NCBI GenBank assembly: GCA_016707605.1
Contig: JADJHJ010000015.1
Coordinates: 62,001 to 126,000 of the forward strand
DNA from: Candidatus Promineofilum glycogenicum
GTDB taxonomy: Bacteria; Chloroflexota; Anaerolineae; Promineifilales; Promineifilaceae
Direction of reading: 5' to 3'
DNA: 64,000 nt
Position numbers and translations under genes: made by a program. This document shows, one piece after another, positions 30,073-36,414 of the stretch (position 1 is the first letter of the stretch; each line of letters begins with the position of its first letter). The notes under the pieces are model-generated. The model was not told the origin of the DNA. It worked only from the letters and a program-made list of their open reading frames with translations, and searched no databases.

Positions 30073-32607
30073 TTATGCGACCGTTGTCTCCTGTGTCAAT
30101 ATCGCCAACAACTGCCGCGTCGCCTCCTTCGTGTCCGGCCCAATGTCGCCCGGCGGGCCGACGCAGGCCGGGCAGCCGGAGCGGCACTGGCAATCGCGCA
30201 CCAGCTCCAGCGCCGCGGCCAGCAGTTCGTCGTGCAGGGCGAACAGCCGCTCGCTGAAGCCCACCCCGGCCGGCACACGCTCATAGATGACCACCGTCGG
30301 CGCGCGCGTCACCGGGTTGAGTTGCTCGGCCGAGACGCTGATGTCCTCCGGGTCGCACATCAGGAACAGCGGGGCCAGATTGCGCAGCACGTAGCCCAGC
30401 CCGGCCAGCGCCGAGCGCGTCTGCTGCCCGGCTTCGGCCCGGCGGTGGCAACTGGGGCACAGCGTCACCAGATTGTCAATCTGGTTGGCCTGGCGGTAGT
30501 TCTCGTTGCGGCCGGGCACGTAGCCATATTCGCGGAACGGCCGCACGTGGTGGACGTGGAGCAGGAACTCCTCGGCCCGCGCGCCGCACGTCCGGCAGCG
30601 GTGGCCGTCGCGCTCCAGCGCCAGTTGCCGCTGCTGCGGCCAGTTCGGCCCGTAGTCGTTAGGCCGCAACAGGATGCCCAACGCCTCCAGCCGGTCGGTC
30701 AGCGCCTCGCTGAAGACCAGCCAGTAGCCGGTCGTCTCCAGGGTCATCGCCGGCAGGTCGATGGGGCCGATGCCCAGCGTCTCTTGCGTGTAGCGGCGAA
30801 TCTTGCGGAAGGCGGTGGCCTGGGTGACGACGGTCGTCTCGCCGTGGGCGATGAGCAGCCCACCGGCGACGTGCTCCTCTACCGCCTCCAGCCGCCGGAT
30901 GGTGCTGCCGATGGCGGCGCGGGTGTAGTAGTCGACGTTCACCGGCCGCACCTCGGCCATGCGCCCCTCCCAGTCGAGCCGATCCACCAGGTAGGTCTGC
31001 GCCTGGTGCATGTAGATCGCCCCCTCGTAGACGGTTGACGCCGCGCCGGACAGGTCGATCTGGCCGATGACGATCGGTTCGTCGCCGCTGGTGTCCTGGA
31101 TGACCACGTTGTTGTCGCCGCCGGTGCGCAGCGAGACATCGGTCGCCGGGGCGTCGCCGACGTAGTGGTACAGGTCGCGGCTGGCGTGCAGATCGCCGGC
31201 GCGGGTCAACTCGTCCAGCACCGGCCCGACGCGCTCGAAGCTGCCGAACGGCTCATCGGCGCTGAAGGGCAGCTCGTAGGCGGCGCACAGCAGATGGCGG
31301 GTCAGGATGGGCAGGTTGTCGGGGTTGGTCAGGGCGTACTCCGGCGAGCGGCCGAACAGGTAGCGCGGGTGCAGGCAGAGGTACTGATCGAGCGCGCTGC
31401 TGCCGGCGATGAGGATGGCCGCCGACCGCTCGGCCCGCCGCCCGGCGCGGCCGACCTGCTGCCACGTGCTGGCCACCGTGCCGGGGTAGCCGGTCAGCAC
31501 GGCGGCGTCGAGCTGGCCGATGTCGATGCCCAGTTCCAGGGCGTTGGTGGCCACCACGCCGCGCACCGTGCCGTGGCGCAGCCCGGCCTCGATCTCGCGC
31601 CGCTCCAGCGGCAGGTAGCCGCCGCGATAGCCGGCCACGAAGATGTCGCCGCGCCCCTGGTGGGCCAGGTCGTCGCGCACGTAGCCCAGCAGCAGCTCCA
31701 CCGTCTGCCGGGCGCGGGCGAAGACGATGGTCTGGATGCCCTGACCCAGGAAGGTCACGGCGGCGTCCTTGGCTGTCAGCACCGTGCTGGCTCGCAGGCC
31801 CAACTCCTCGTTGACGATGGGGGGATTGTAGAGGATGAACTCCTTGGCCCCCCGCGGCGCGCCGTTCTGCGACTCGTCCACCAGCGTGAACGGCTGTTCG
31901 ATCAATCGTTCGGCGTGTTCCTGGGGGTTGGCGATGGTCGCTGAGGCGCAGATGAAGCGCGGATCGCTGCCGTAGAAGCGGCACAGCCGTTGCAGCCGGC
32001 GCAGGACGTTGGCCACGTGGCTGCCGAAGACGCCGCGGTAGACGTGGATTTCGTCGACGACGACGAACTCCAGCCGGCCGAACAGCGCCCGCCACGACGG
32101 GTGGTAGGGCAGGATGCCGGCGTGGAGCATGTCGGGGTTGGTGATGAGCACGCCGCCGGCGGCGCGCACGGCCGAGCGCTTGCCGCGCGGCGTGTCGCCG
32201 TCGTAGGTGTGGACGGCCACCGGCAGCCGGGCGGCGGCGATGAGCGACGCCGTCTCCGCTTCCTGGTCGTGGGCCAGGGCCTTGGTGGGGAAGAGATAGA
32301 GGGCGCGGGCGTCGGGCCGCTCCAGCAGGCGTTGCAGCACGGGCAGCGTATAGGCCAGCGACTTGCCGCTGGCCGTGGCCGTGCTGACGATGACGTTCTC
32401 GCCGCGCCGGGCGGCGTCGACGGCCGCGGCCTGGTGGCTGTAGAGCGCCGCTACGCCCCGCCCGCGCAGCGCCGCGGCGATGCGCGGGTCGAGCCACTCC
32501 GGCAGCGGCGCCGTATGGGCCGCGCGCGCCGGGATGCTCTCCCAGGCGACGACGTTGGCGATGAAGTCGCGGTTGAAGCGGAGGTGATCGAGGAGGGCGG
32601 GGAGCAT
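30073..32607 (-). CDS. mrfA: MrfA/Hrq1-type DEAD/DEAH helicase containing an HNH nuclease domain
   Basis: The start ATG 32607 lies only nine bases after a TATAAT; the alternative at 32655 would precede that box. Residues 50-230 hold the DEAD domain (TATASGKSLAY, VVVDEIHVYRG, ICASATIANP) and 280-430 the helicase C domain (VVATNALELGIDIG, QQVGRAGRR). The C-terminus has the MrfA/DUF1998 zinc site CQCRSGCPACVG. MrfA/Hrq1 helicases repair mitomycin-type adducts and crosslinks. Unusually, residues about 652-726 form an HNH endonuclease (RDGHRCRTCG, LHVHHVRPF, NLVTLCPSCHRRAE) inserted just before LGYVLRNLAPLFLMCD. The gene is flanked by toxin-antitoxin pairs. Confidence 0.92.
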   Translation of the reverse strand: MLPALLDHLRFNRDFIANVVAWESIPARAAHTAPLPEWLDPRIAAALRGRGVAALYSHQAAAVDAARRGENVIVSTATASGKSLAYTLPVLQRLLERPDARALYLFPTKALAHDQEAETASLIAAARLPVAVHTYDGDTPRGKRSAVRAAGGVLITNPDMLHAGILPYHPSWRALFGRLEFVVVDEIHVYRGVFGSHVANVLRRLQRLCRFYGSDPRFICASATIANPQEHAERLIEQPFTLVDESQNGAPRGAKEFILYNPPIVNEELGLRASTVLTAKDAAVTFLGQGIQTIVFARARQTVELLLGYVRDDLAHQGRGDIFVAGYRGGYLPLERREIEAGLRHGTVRGVVATNALELGIDIGQLDAAVLTGYPGTVASTWQQVGRAGRRAERSAAILIAGSSALDQYLCLHPRYLFGRSPEYALTNPDNLPILTRHLLCAAYELPFSADEPFGSFERVGPVLDELTRAGDLHASRDLYHYVGDAPATDVSLRTGGDNNVVIQDTSGDEPIVIGQIDLSGAASTVYEGAIYMHQAQTYLVDRLDWEGRMAEVRPVNVDYYTRAAIGSTIRRLEAVEEHVAGGLLIAHGETTVVTQATAFRKIRRYTQETLGIGPIDLPAMTLETTGYWLVFSEALTDRLEALGILLRPNDYGPNWPQQRQLALERDGHRCRTCGARAEEFLLHVHHVRPFREYGYVPGRNENYRQANQIDNLVTLCPSCHRRAEAGQQTRSALAGLGYVLRNLAPLFLMCDPEDISVSAEQLNPVTRAPTVVIYERVPAGVGFSERLFALHDELLAAALELVRDCQCRSGCPACVGPPGDIGPDTKEATRQLLAILTQETTVA

Positions 32608-32665
32608 CTTGCGGCGATTATAGCACGGCGAGTCGAACGTGTGTGCTGGCCACACGGGTGCCGGA

Positions 32666-33058
32666 CTAATCGTACAGAATGAACTCGGCCTGCCCGGCCA
32701 GAAGGTCGGTCAGTCGTCGATCTCGCGTGAGCACCGGCAAGTCGGCCAGCCGCGCTGTGGCGACAATCAACGCATCCATCCATCCCAGTCCCCGCGCCCC
32801 GTACTGCTGCATCCACTCTCCGGCCAGTCGTCCGGCTTTTGACATCAGTGGTAGAGGGATGAAGAAGCTGAGTAGCGCTTCATGTTGTTCCTGCTCGCCA
32901 GGGCGCAGCCCAAACCAAAGCTCCGCCTCGGAGATGGGTGAAACATAGGCCATCGCCGATTCGCCGACGATGTCATCAAAGAATGGCCGGATTCTCTGGC
33001 GACCGCGATAGATATCGATCAATGCCCCCGTGTCAAATAGATAAGTCGTCTCATTCAT
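32666..33058 (-). CDS. vapC: PIN-domain toxin (VapC-type)
   Basis: The 130-residue PIN domain has YLFDTGALIDIYRG (first Asp), SPISEAELWFGL (Glu), LGWMDALIVATARL (Asp) and PVLTRDRRL (last Asp). Its start overlaps the end of the Phd-type antitoxin gene by eight bases. Ribonuclease activity on tRNA or rRNA is the family expectation. Confidence 0.9.
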   Translation of the reverse strand: MNETTYLFDTGALIDIYRGRQRIRPFFDDIVGESAMAYVSPISEAELWFGLRPGEQEQHEALLSFFIPLPLMSKAGRLAGEWMQQYGARGLGWMDALIVATARLADLPVLTRDRRLTDLLAGQAEFILYD

Positions 33059-33356
33059 CGCCGGCCTCAGACTCCTGCCAGGCGCTATACCATTGGCGGC
33101 GATTACGGCTCAGCCAATCGTCGTCTATGTCTTCGCGCGCACTCCACATGCCGAAGGCGCTCTGCGCCAACTCGACTGCGGCTGCTCGTTTCGGGTCGAG
33201 TATCTGTAAACGACGGTACGCCTCCACCCCCACAATCACCACCTGCGGCCGCCCAAACGTCTCCACCACGTAGGCCACCTTCTCTTCCTTGACGGCCTGG
33301 ATCACGTCCGTCAACCGCTGCCGCAACTCCGTTGTGCCGATCTGTCGCTCTTCCAT
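33051..33356 (-). CDS. Phd/YefM-type antitoxin
   Basis: The ATG at 33356 follows AGAGGCGAAG; the in-frame ATG at 33395 lies within the operator-like palindrome. The 101-residue product has the Phd/YefM N-terminal DNA-binding fold (IGTTELRQRLTDVIQAVKEE, YVVETFGRPQVVIVGVEAY). Its C-terminal extension (DIDDDWLSRNRRQWYSAW) should bind the PIN toxin. A dyad-symmetric A/T-rich site lies 20 bases upstream, consistent with autorepression. Confidence 0.87.
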   Translation of the reverse strand: MEERQIGTTELRQRLTDVIQAVKEEKVAYVVETFGRPQVVIVGVEAYRRLQILDPKRAAAVELAQSAFGMWSAREDIDDDWLSRNRRQWYSAWQESEAGDE

Positions 33357-33375
33357 CGCTTCGCCTCTTGTAAAG

Positions 33376-33401
33376 CTTATAAGGTTTATAACCATTATAA
33401 G
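33376..33401 (-). promoter_or_regulatory. Operator-like palindrome upstream of the Phd-PIN pair
   Basis: CTTATAA (33376-33382) and TTATAAG (33395-33401) are perfect inverted arms, with GGTT/AACC symmetry between them. The A/T-rich dyad stands out in a GC-rich region and sits just before the antitoxin gene. Confidence 0.6.
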
Positions 33402-33523
33402 TCCACGTATAGTTAGGCGTCAACCTTGCTTAACAGATAACCCGCTTTTCCTTCATACATTCTGAACACCGCCGCACTAAGCTACCCCATGAAGCGCCAG
33501 GAGTGCTTCACGAAGGAGCCAAT

Positions 33524-34300
33524 ATGAACCCAATCAGCAAAACATTGACCCGCCGCGAGTTCCTGGTCGTCGCCGGCTGCGGCTGCGCCGGGCTGGTTAT
33601 CGCCGGCAGCGGCTGCGCCCGCGTTAGCGAGGCCACGACCGCCGCCGCCGCGGCCTGCCCCTACGGCTACCGCTTCGACGCCTACCCCGGCCAGTGCTAC
33701 CGCTTCATCGACAGCAACGGCAGCGGCTACTGTGACTACTCCGAACCGCTCATCACGACGACGACCGTAACCACGAACGTCAGCCAGACCGGCAGCAGCG
33801 CCGCCGCGGCGGCCACGGCCACGGCCACGGAAGAGACGCGCGTCGTGTTATGCGACCGCGGTTGCCGCTACCCCGGCCAGTGCGGGCGCTTTGTCGATAG
33901 CGACGGCACGGGCGTGTGTGACTTGACCGAGGGCATCGTTATCAGCGCGTCGACTTCGGCCACGACCGGCTCGGCGGCAACGAGTTCAACCACCAGCGCG
34001 GCCACGGCGACAGCCACCCCAACAGCAACGGCCGCGGCGGCCACCACCAGCGCAGCCACGAGCGCAGCGACGGCAACAACCGCCGCGGCCACGGCTACCC
34101 CAGCCGCCACAGCCACCACTGCGGCTACGGCCGTCGCCCTGGTCGTCCTGCGCGACCGCGGCTGTAGCTACCCCGGCAACTGTGGCCGCTACACCGACAA
34201 CGACGGCACGGGCAAGTGCGATCTGTCCGAGGGCATTCCGGCCGATCAGGCCGCGGCCTATGGCGGCAGCACGCGCGGGCGCGGCGGACGAGGAGGCTAA
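33524..34300 (+). CDS. Tat-exported protein with three Cys-rich PGxCxRxxDxDGxGxCD repeats
   Basis: The ATG at 33524 follows AAGGAG. The 258-residue product has a Tat-like signal (LTRREFLVVAGCGCAGLVI) and a possible lipid-anchor Cys after it. Three copies of a Cys motif are present: PYPGQCYRFIDSNGSGYCDY-like (about residues 53-73), RYPGQCGRFVDSDGTGVCDL (about 122-141) and SYPGNCGRYTDNDGTGKCDL (about 223-242). The DxDGxGxCD part resembles an EF-hand-type loop with an added Cys. The linkers are long runs of Ala and Thr. I do not recognise a named family. Conserved Cys and Asp suggest metal or redox-centre binding (inference). Two membrane-protein genes follow. Confidence 0.75.
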   Translation: MNPISKTLTRREFLVVAGCGCAGLVIAGSGCARVSEATTAAAAACPYGYRFDAYPGQCYRFIDSNGSGYCDYSEPLITTTTVTTNVSQTGSSAAAAATATATEETRVVLCDRGCRYPGQCGRFVDSDGTGVCDLTEGIVISASTSATTGSAATSSTTSAATATATPTATAAAATTSAATSAATATTAAATATPAATATTAATAVALVVLRDRGCSYPGNCGRYTDNDGTGKCDLSEGIPADQAAAYGGSTRGRGGRGG

Positions 34301-34302
34301 CC

Positions 34303-34806
34303 ATGAACAACAACAGACGCAAGACCAACCCGACCAAAGTCAATTTGCTGCTTGATACGGCCATCTTTGCCGCCTTTCTGCTGGCGCTCGACCCGCGCCT
34401 GACGGGCATTGCCCTGCACGAGTGGCTGGGGCTGGCCGGGGCGGCGGCCGTCGTCATCCACCTGCTGCTGCACTGGGAGTGGATCGCCGGCGTGACGCGC
34501 CGCTTCCTGGGCCGCACCTCCGGCGCGGCGCGGCTGAACTACGTCGTGGACGCGCTCTTCTTCCTCGATCTGGTTGTCATCAGCCTGTCCGGCCTGATGG
34601 TCTCGCAGGCCATCCTGCCGCTAGTGGGGCTGACCGCGCCGGGCGGGTCGTTCTGGCTGGTGGCCCATAGCCTGTCGGCCGATCTGGCCGTGGTGCTGGT
34701 GGCCGTCCACGCCGCGCTGCACTGGAAGTGGATCGTCAATGCCGTCCGGCGCTTTGTGTTGCGACCCGCGGCGGCCGTTGGCAAGCGGGTGGAGGTGACA
34801 TCGTGA
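34303..34806 (+). CDS. DUF4405 membrane protein (cytochrome b561-like)
   Basis: The ATG at 34303 follows GAGGAGG and lies two bases after the previous stop. The 167-residue product has four predicted helices: VNLLLDTAIFAAFLLAL, WLGLAGAAAVVIHLLLHW, YVVDALFFLDLVVISLSG and LVAHSLSADLAVVLVAVHAALHW. The paired His residues in IHLLLHWEW and VHAALHWKW are those expected to ligand haem in DUF4405/b561-type proteins. It may pass electrons to or from the exported Cys-rich protein encoded upstream (inference). Confidence 0.85.
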   Translation: MNNNRRKTNPTKVNLLLDTAIFAAFLLALDPRLTGIALHEWLGLAGAAAVVIHLLLHWEWIAGVTRRFLGRTSGAARLNYVVDALFFLDLVVISLSGLMVSQAILPLVGLTAPGGSFWLVAHSLSADLAVVLVAVHAALHWKWIVNAVRRFVLRPAAAVGKRVEVTS

Positions 34807-35123
34807 GGACTCTGAGGCGAACCGTGATTATCTTGCTGGCGGCGCTGGTCGTCGCCGCCGGGCTGCTGGCTCTGGGGCAGACGGATTGGGCCGCCGGCGC
34901 AGCCGGGGCCGTCATCACCGCCAACCAGGCGCAGATGACCGCCGCCTACGACGCCAACGTGGCCGCGGGCACGCTGCCGGCCACGGGCGGAACCGCCTTC
35001 GCCACGGTCGGCAACCTGGCGCGGATGCTGGTCGTCGCCGCGACGGTGGTGGCCGGCAGCGCCTGGCTCGACCGGCGGGCGCGACAGGCACGCCACGCTG
35101 GACGAAGATTGGAACGCGGATGA
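34803..35123 (+). CDS. Small two-helix membrane protein of the Cys-rich/DUF4405 module
   Basis: The GTG start at 34803 overlaps the stop of the DUF4405 gene (GTGA) and follows GGAGGTG, so translation is coupled. The 106-residue product has two hydrophobic segments (VIILLAALVVAAGLLALG and MLVVAATVVAGSAWL) around an extracytoplasmic Ala-rich loop. No family is recognised. The TGA stop is part of a 78-bp palindrome, so the natural C-terminus may have been changed by that element. Confidence 0.65.
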   Translation: MRTLRRTVIILLAALVVAAGLLALGQTDWAAGAAGAVITANQAQMTAAYDANVAAGTLPATGGTAFATVGNLARMLVVAATVVAGSAWLDRRARQARHAGRRLERG

Positions 35124-35196
35124 CACGGATTATCGCGGATGGACACGAATAAGAAGCGCTTCTTATCCGTGTCCATCCGCGATAATCCGTGTCATC
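35119..35196. repeat. 78-bp palindrome with arms GATGACACGGATTATCGCGG
   Basis: The arms are complementary with one mismatch and meet at AAGAAGC/GCTTCTT. It has the same length as the palindrome at 1283-1360 and supplies the stop of the upstream gene. Words from the same vocabulary occur at 49266-49300 and 49514-49553. Confidence 0.88.
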
Positions 35197-35385
35197 GGTG
35201 TTCTATATCTTTCCCTTGCGCTTGACCATAGTTGCCGGACGGGTAGAATCCACTTCGGAGGCCGAATGGCCACCGGGTTAGCCTTAGCAACTCCCCCAAT
35301 TTGCTTCTCCCACCGGGCTGAGAGCGCCGGCCCTCCCGCGCCCAGCCGGTGAGCACCTTAATCTACCCCCTTGAAGGAGAGTATC

Positions 35386-36135
35386 ATGAGACTGGAAAAC
35401 AAAGTCGCCCTGGTGACGGGCGCCGGCTCCGGCATTGGCCGGGCCATCGTCGAGCAGTTCGTGCAGGAAGGGGCGCGCGTCGTCGCCTCCGACATCCGCG
35501 AGGATCGTTTGCAGGAAGTGGCCGCGGCGCTGAACGCCGGCGACGCGCTGCTGACCATCCGCGGCGACGTGTCCAACCGCGACGACATCACCCGCACGAT
35601 AGATACACTGATGGAAACCTACGGCCGGCTGGACATCGTCGTCAACAACGCCGGCATCATGGACGAGTTCGTGCCCCTGGCCGACCTGGAAGATGCCATG
35701 TGGGACAGAGTCATGGCCATCAACCTGAATGGGCCTATGGCCATCTGCCGCCGCGCGCTCCAAATCATGCTACCGCAGGGCAGCGGCGTGATCATCAACG
35801 TCGCCTCCATCGGCGGGCTGTTCGGCGGGCGGGCGGGCGTGGCCTATACCTCGTCCAAGCACGCCATCATCGGCCTGACGCGCAGCGTCGCCTACCACTA
35901 CGCCCAGATGGGCATCCGCTGCAACGCTATCGCCCCCGGCTCGGTGGAGACCAACATCGAGGTCAAGCAGCCCAACATGCTCGGCTACCAGCGCTTGCAG
36001 ACGACGCTGGGCATGATCCCGCGCAACGGCAAGCCCCACGAGCTGGCCGCCGCGGCCGTCTTCCTGGCCTCCGACGAAGCCAGCTTCGTCAACGGCGCGA
36101 TTCTGACCGTTGACGGTGGCTGGACGGCGGCTTAG
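35386..36135 (+). CDS. SDR-family NAD(P)-dependent oxidoreductase
   Basis: ATG 35386 follows AAGGAGAG, giving 249 residues. The classical SDR motifs are present: TGAGSGIG for the cofactor, NNAG, Ser in NVASIGGLFGG and the catalytic YTSSK. The C-terminus has VNGAILTVDGGW. The Asp at the end of strand two (VASDIRED) favours NAD over NADP. The substrate cannot be predicted. The 190-base region upstream has a CTGAGAG sequence but no riboswitch fold that I can support. Confidence 0.92.
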   Translation: MRLENKVALVTGAGSGIGRAIVEQFVQEGARVVASDIREDRLQEVAAALNAGDALLTIRGDVSNRDDITRTIDTLMETYGRLDIVVNNAGIMDEFVPLADLEDAMWDRVMAINLNGPMAICRRALQIMLPQGSGVIINVASIGGLFGGRAGVAYTSSKHAIIGLTRSVAYHYAQMGIRCNAIAPGSVETNIEVKQPNMLGYQRLQTTLGMIPRNGKPHELAAAAVFLASDEASFVNGAILTVDGGWTAA

Positions 36136-36138
36136 GTG

Positions 36139-36204
36139 GTAGGGATTAGGGATTAGGGGAAGAGCGCTCTTCCCTAGCCCCTAATCCCTAATCCCTAATC
36201 CCTA
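36139..36204. repeat. TAGGGAT-word palindrome with GAAGAGCGCTCTTC core
   Basis: GTAGGGATTAGGGATTAGGGGAAGAGC faces GCTCTTCCCTAGCCCC and CTAATCCCTA words. It is a shorter, slightly asymmetric relative of 1283-1360. Confidence 0.88.
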
Positions 36205-36340
36205 CTGCTTGACGCGCATCACCCCACAAGTTATAATTTAACCACAGTTAACTTCGTCTCTAACGACGATTAAGAATCCACCGTGTCGTTTCCACAAGGC
36301 AGACAACAACGCGCTTAGCATCCCCCTTGTGGGCCGGCGC

Positions 36341-36396
36341 GGGCCACCGCCCGGCGGCCACGCCGGCCGGGCCACCGCCCGGCGGCCTTGCCGGCC
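36341..36396. repeat. Two tandem 28-bp GC-rich units upstream of the metal ATPase
   Basis: GGGCCACCGCCCGGCGGCC plus nine more bases is repeated directly, differing at two positions. Each unit can form a hairpin. It lies 19 bases before the ATPase start. Confidence 0.8.
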
Positions 36397-36414
36397 TGGG
36401 CAAGGGGAACCTTG

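Noticed and set aside
35255..35385. CTGAGAG sequence upstream of the SDR gene suggesting a TPP riboswitch
   Set aside because: The CTGAGA box alone is present; the downstream GAACCTGA-like and GCGxAGGGA elements are missing, and the gene is not a thiamine gene.
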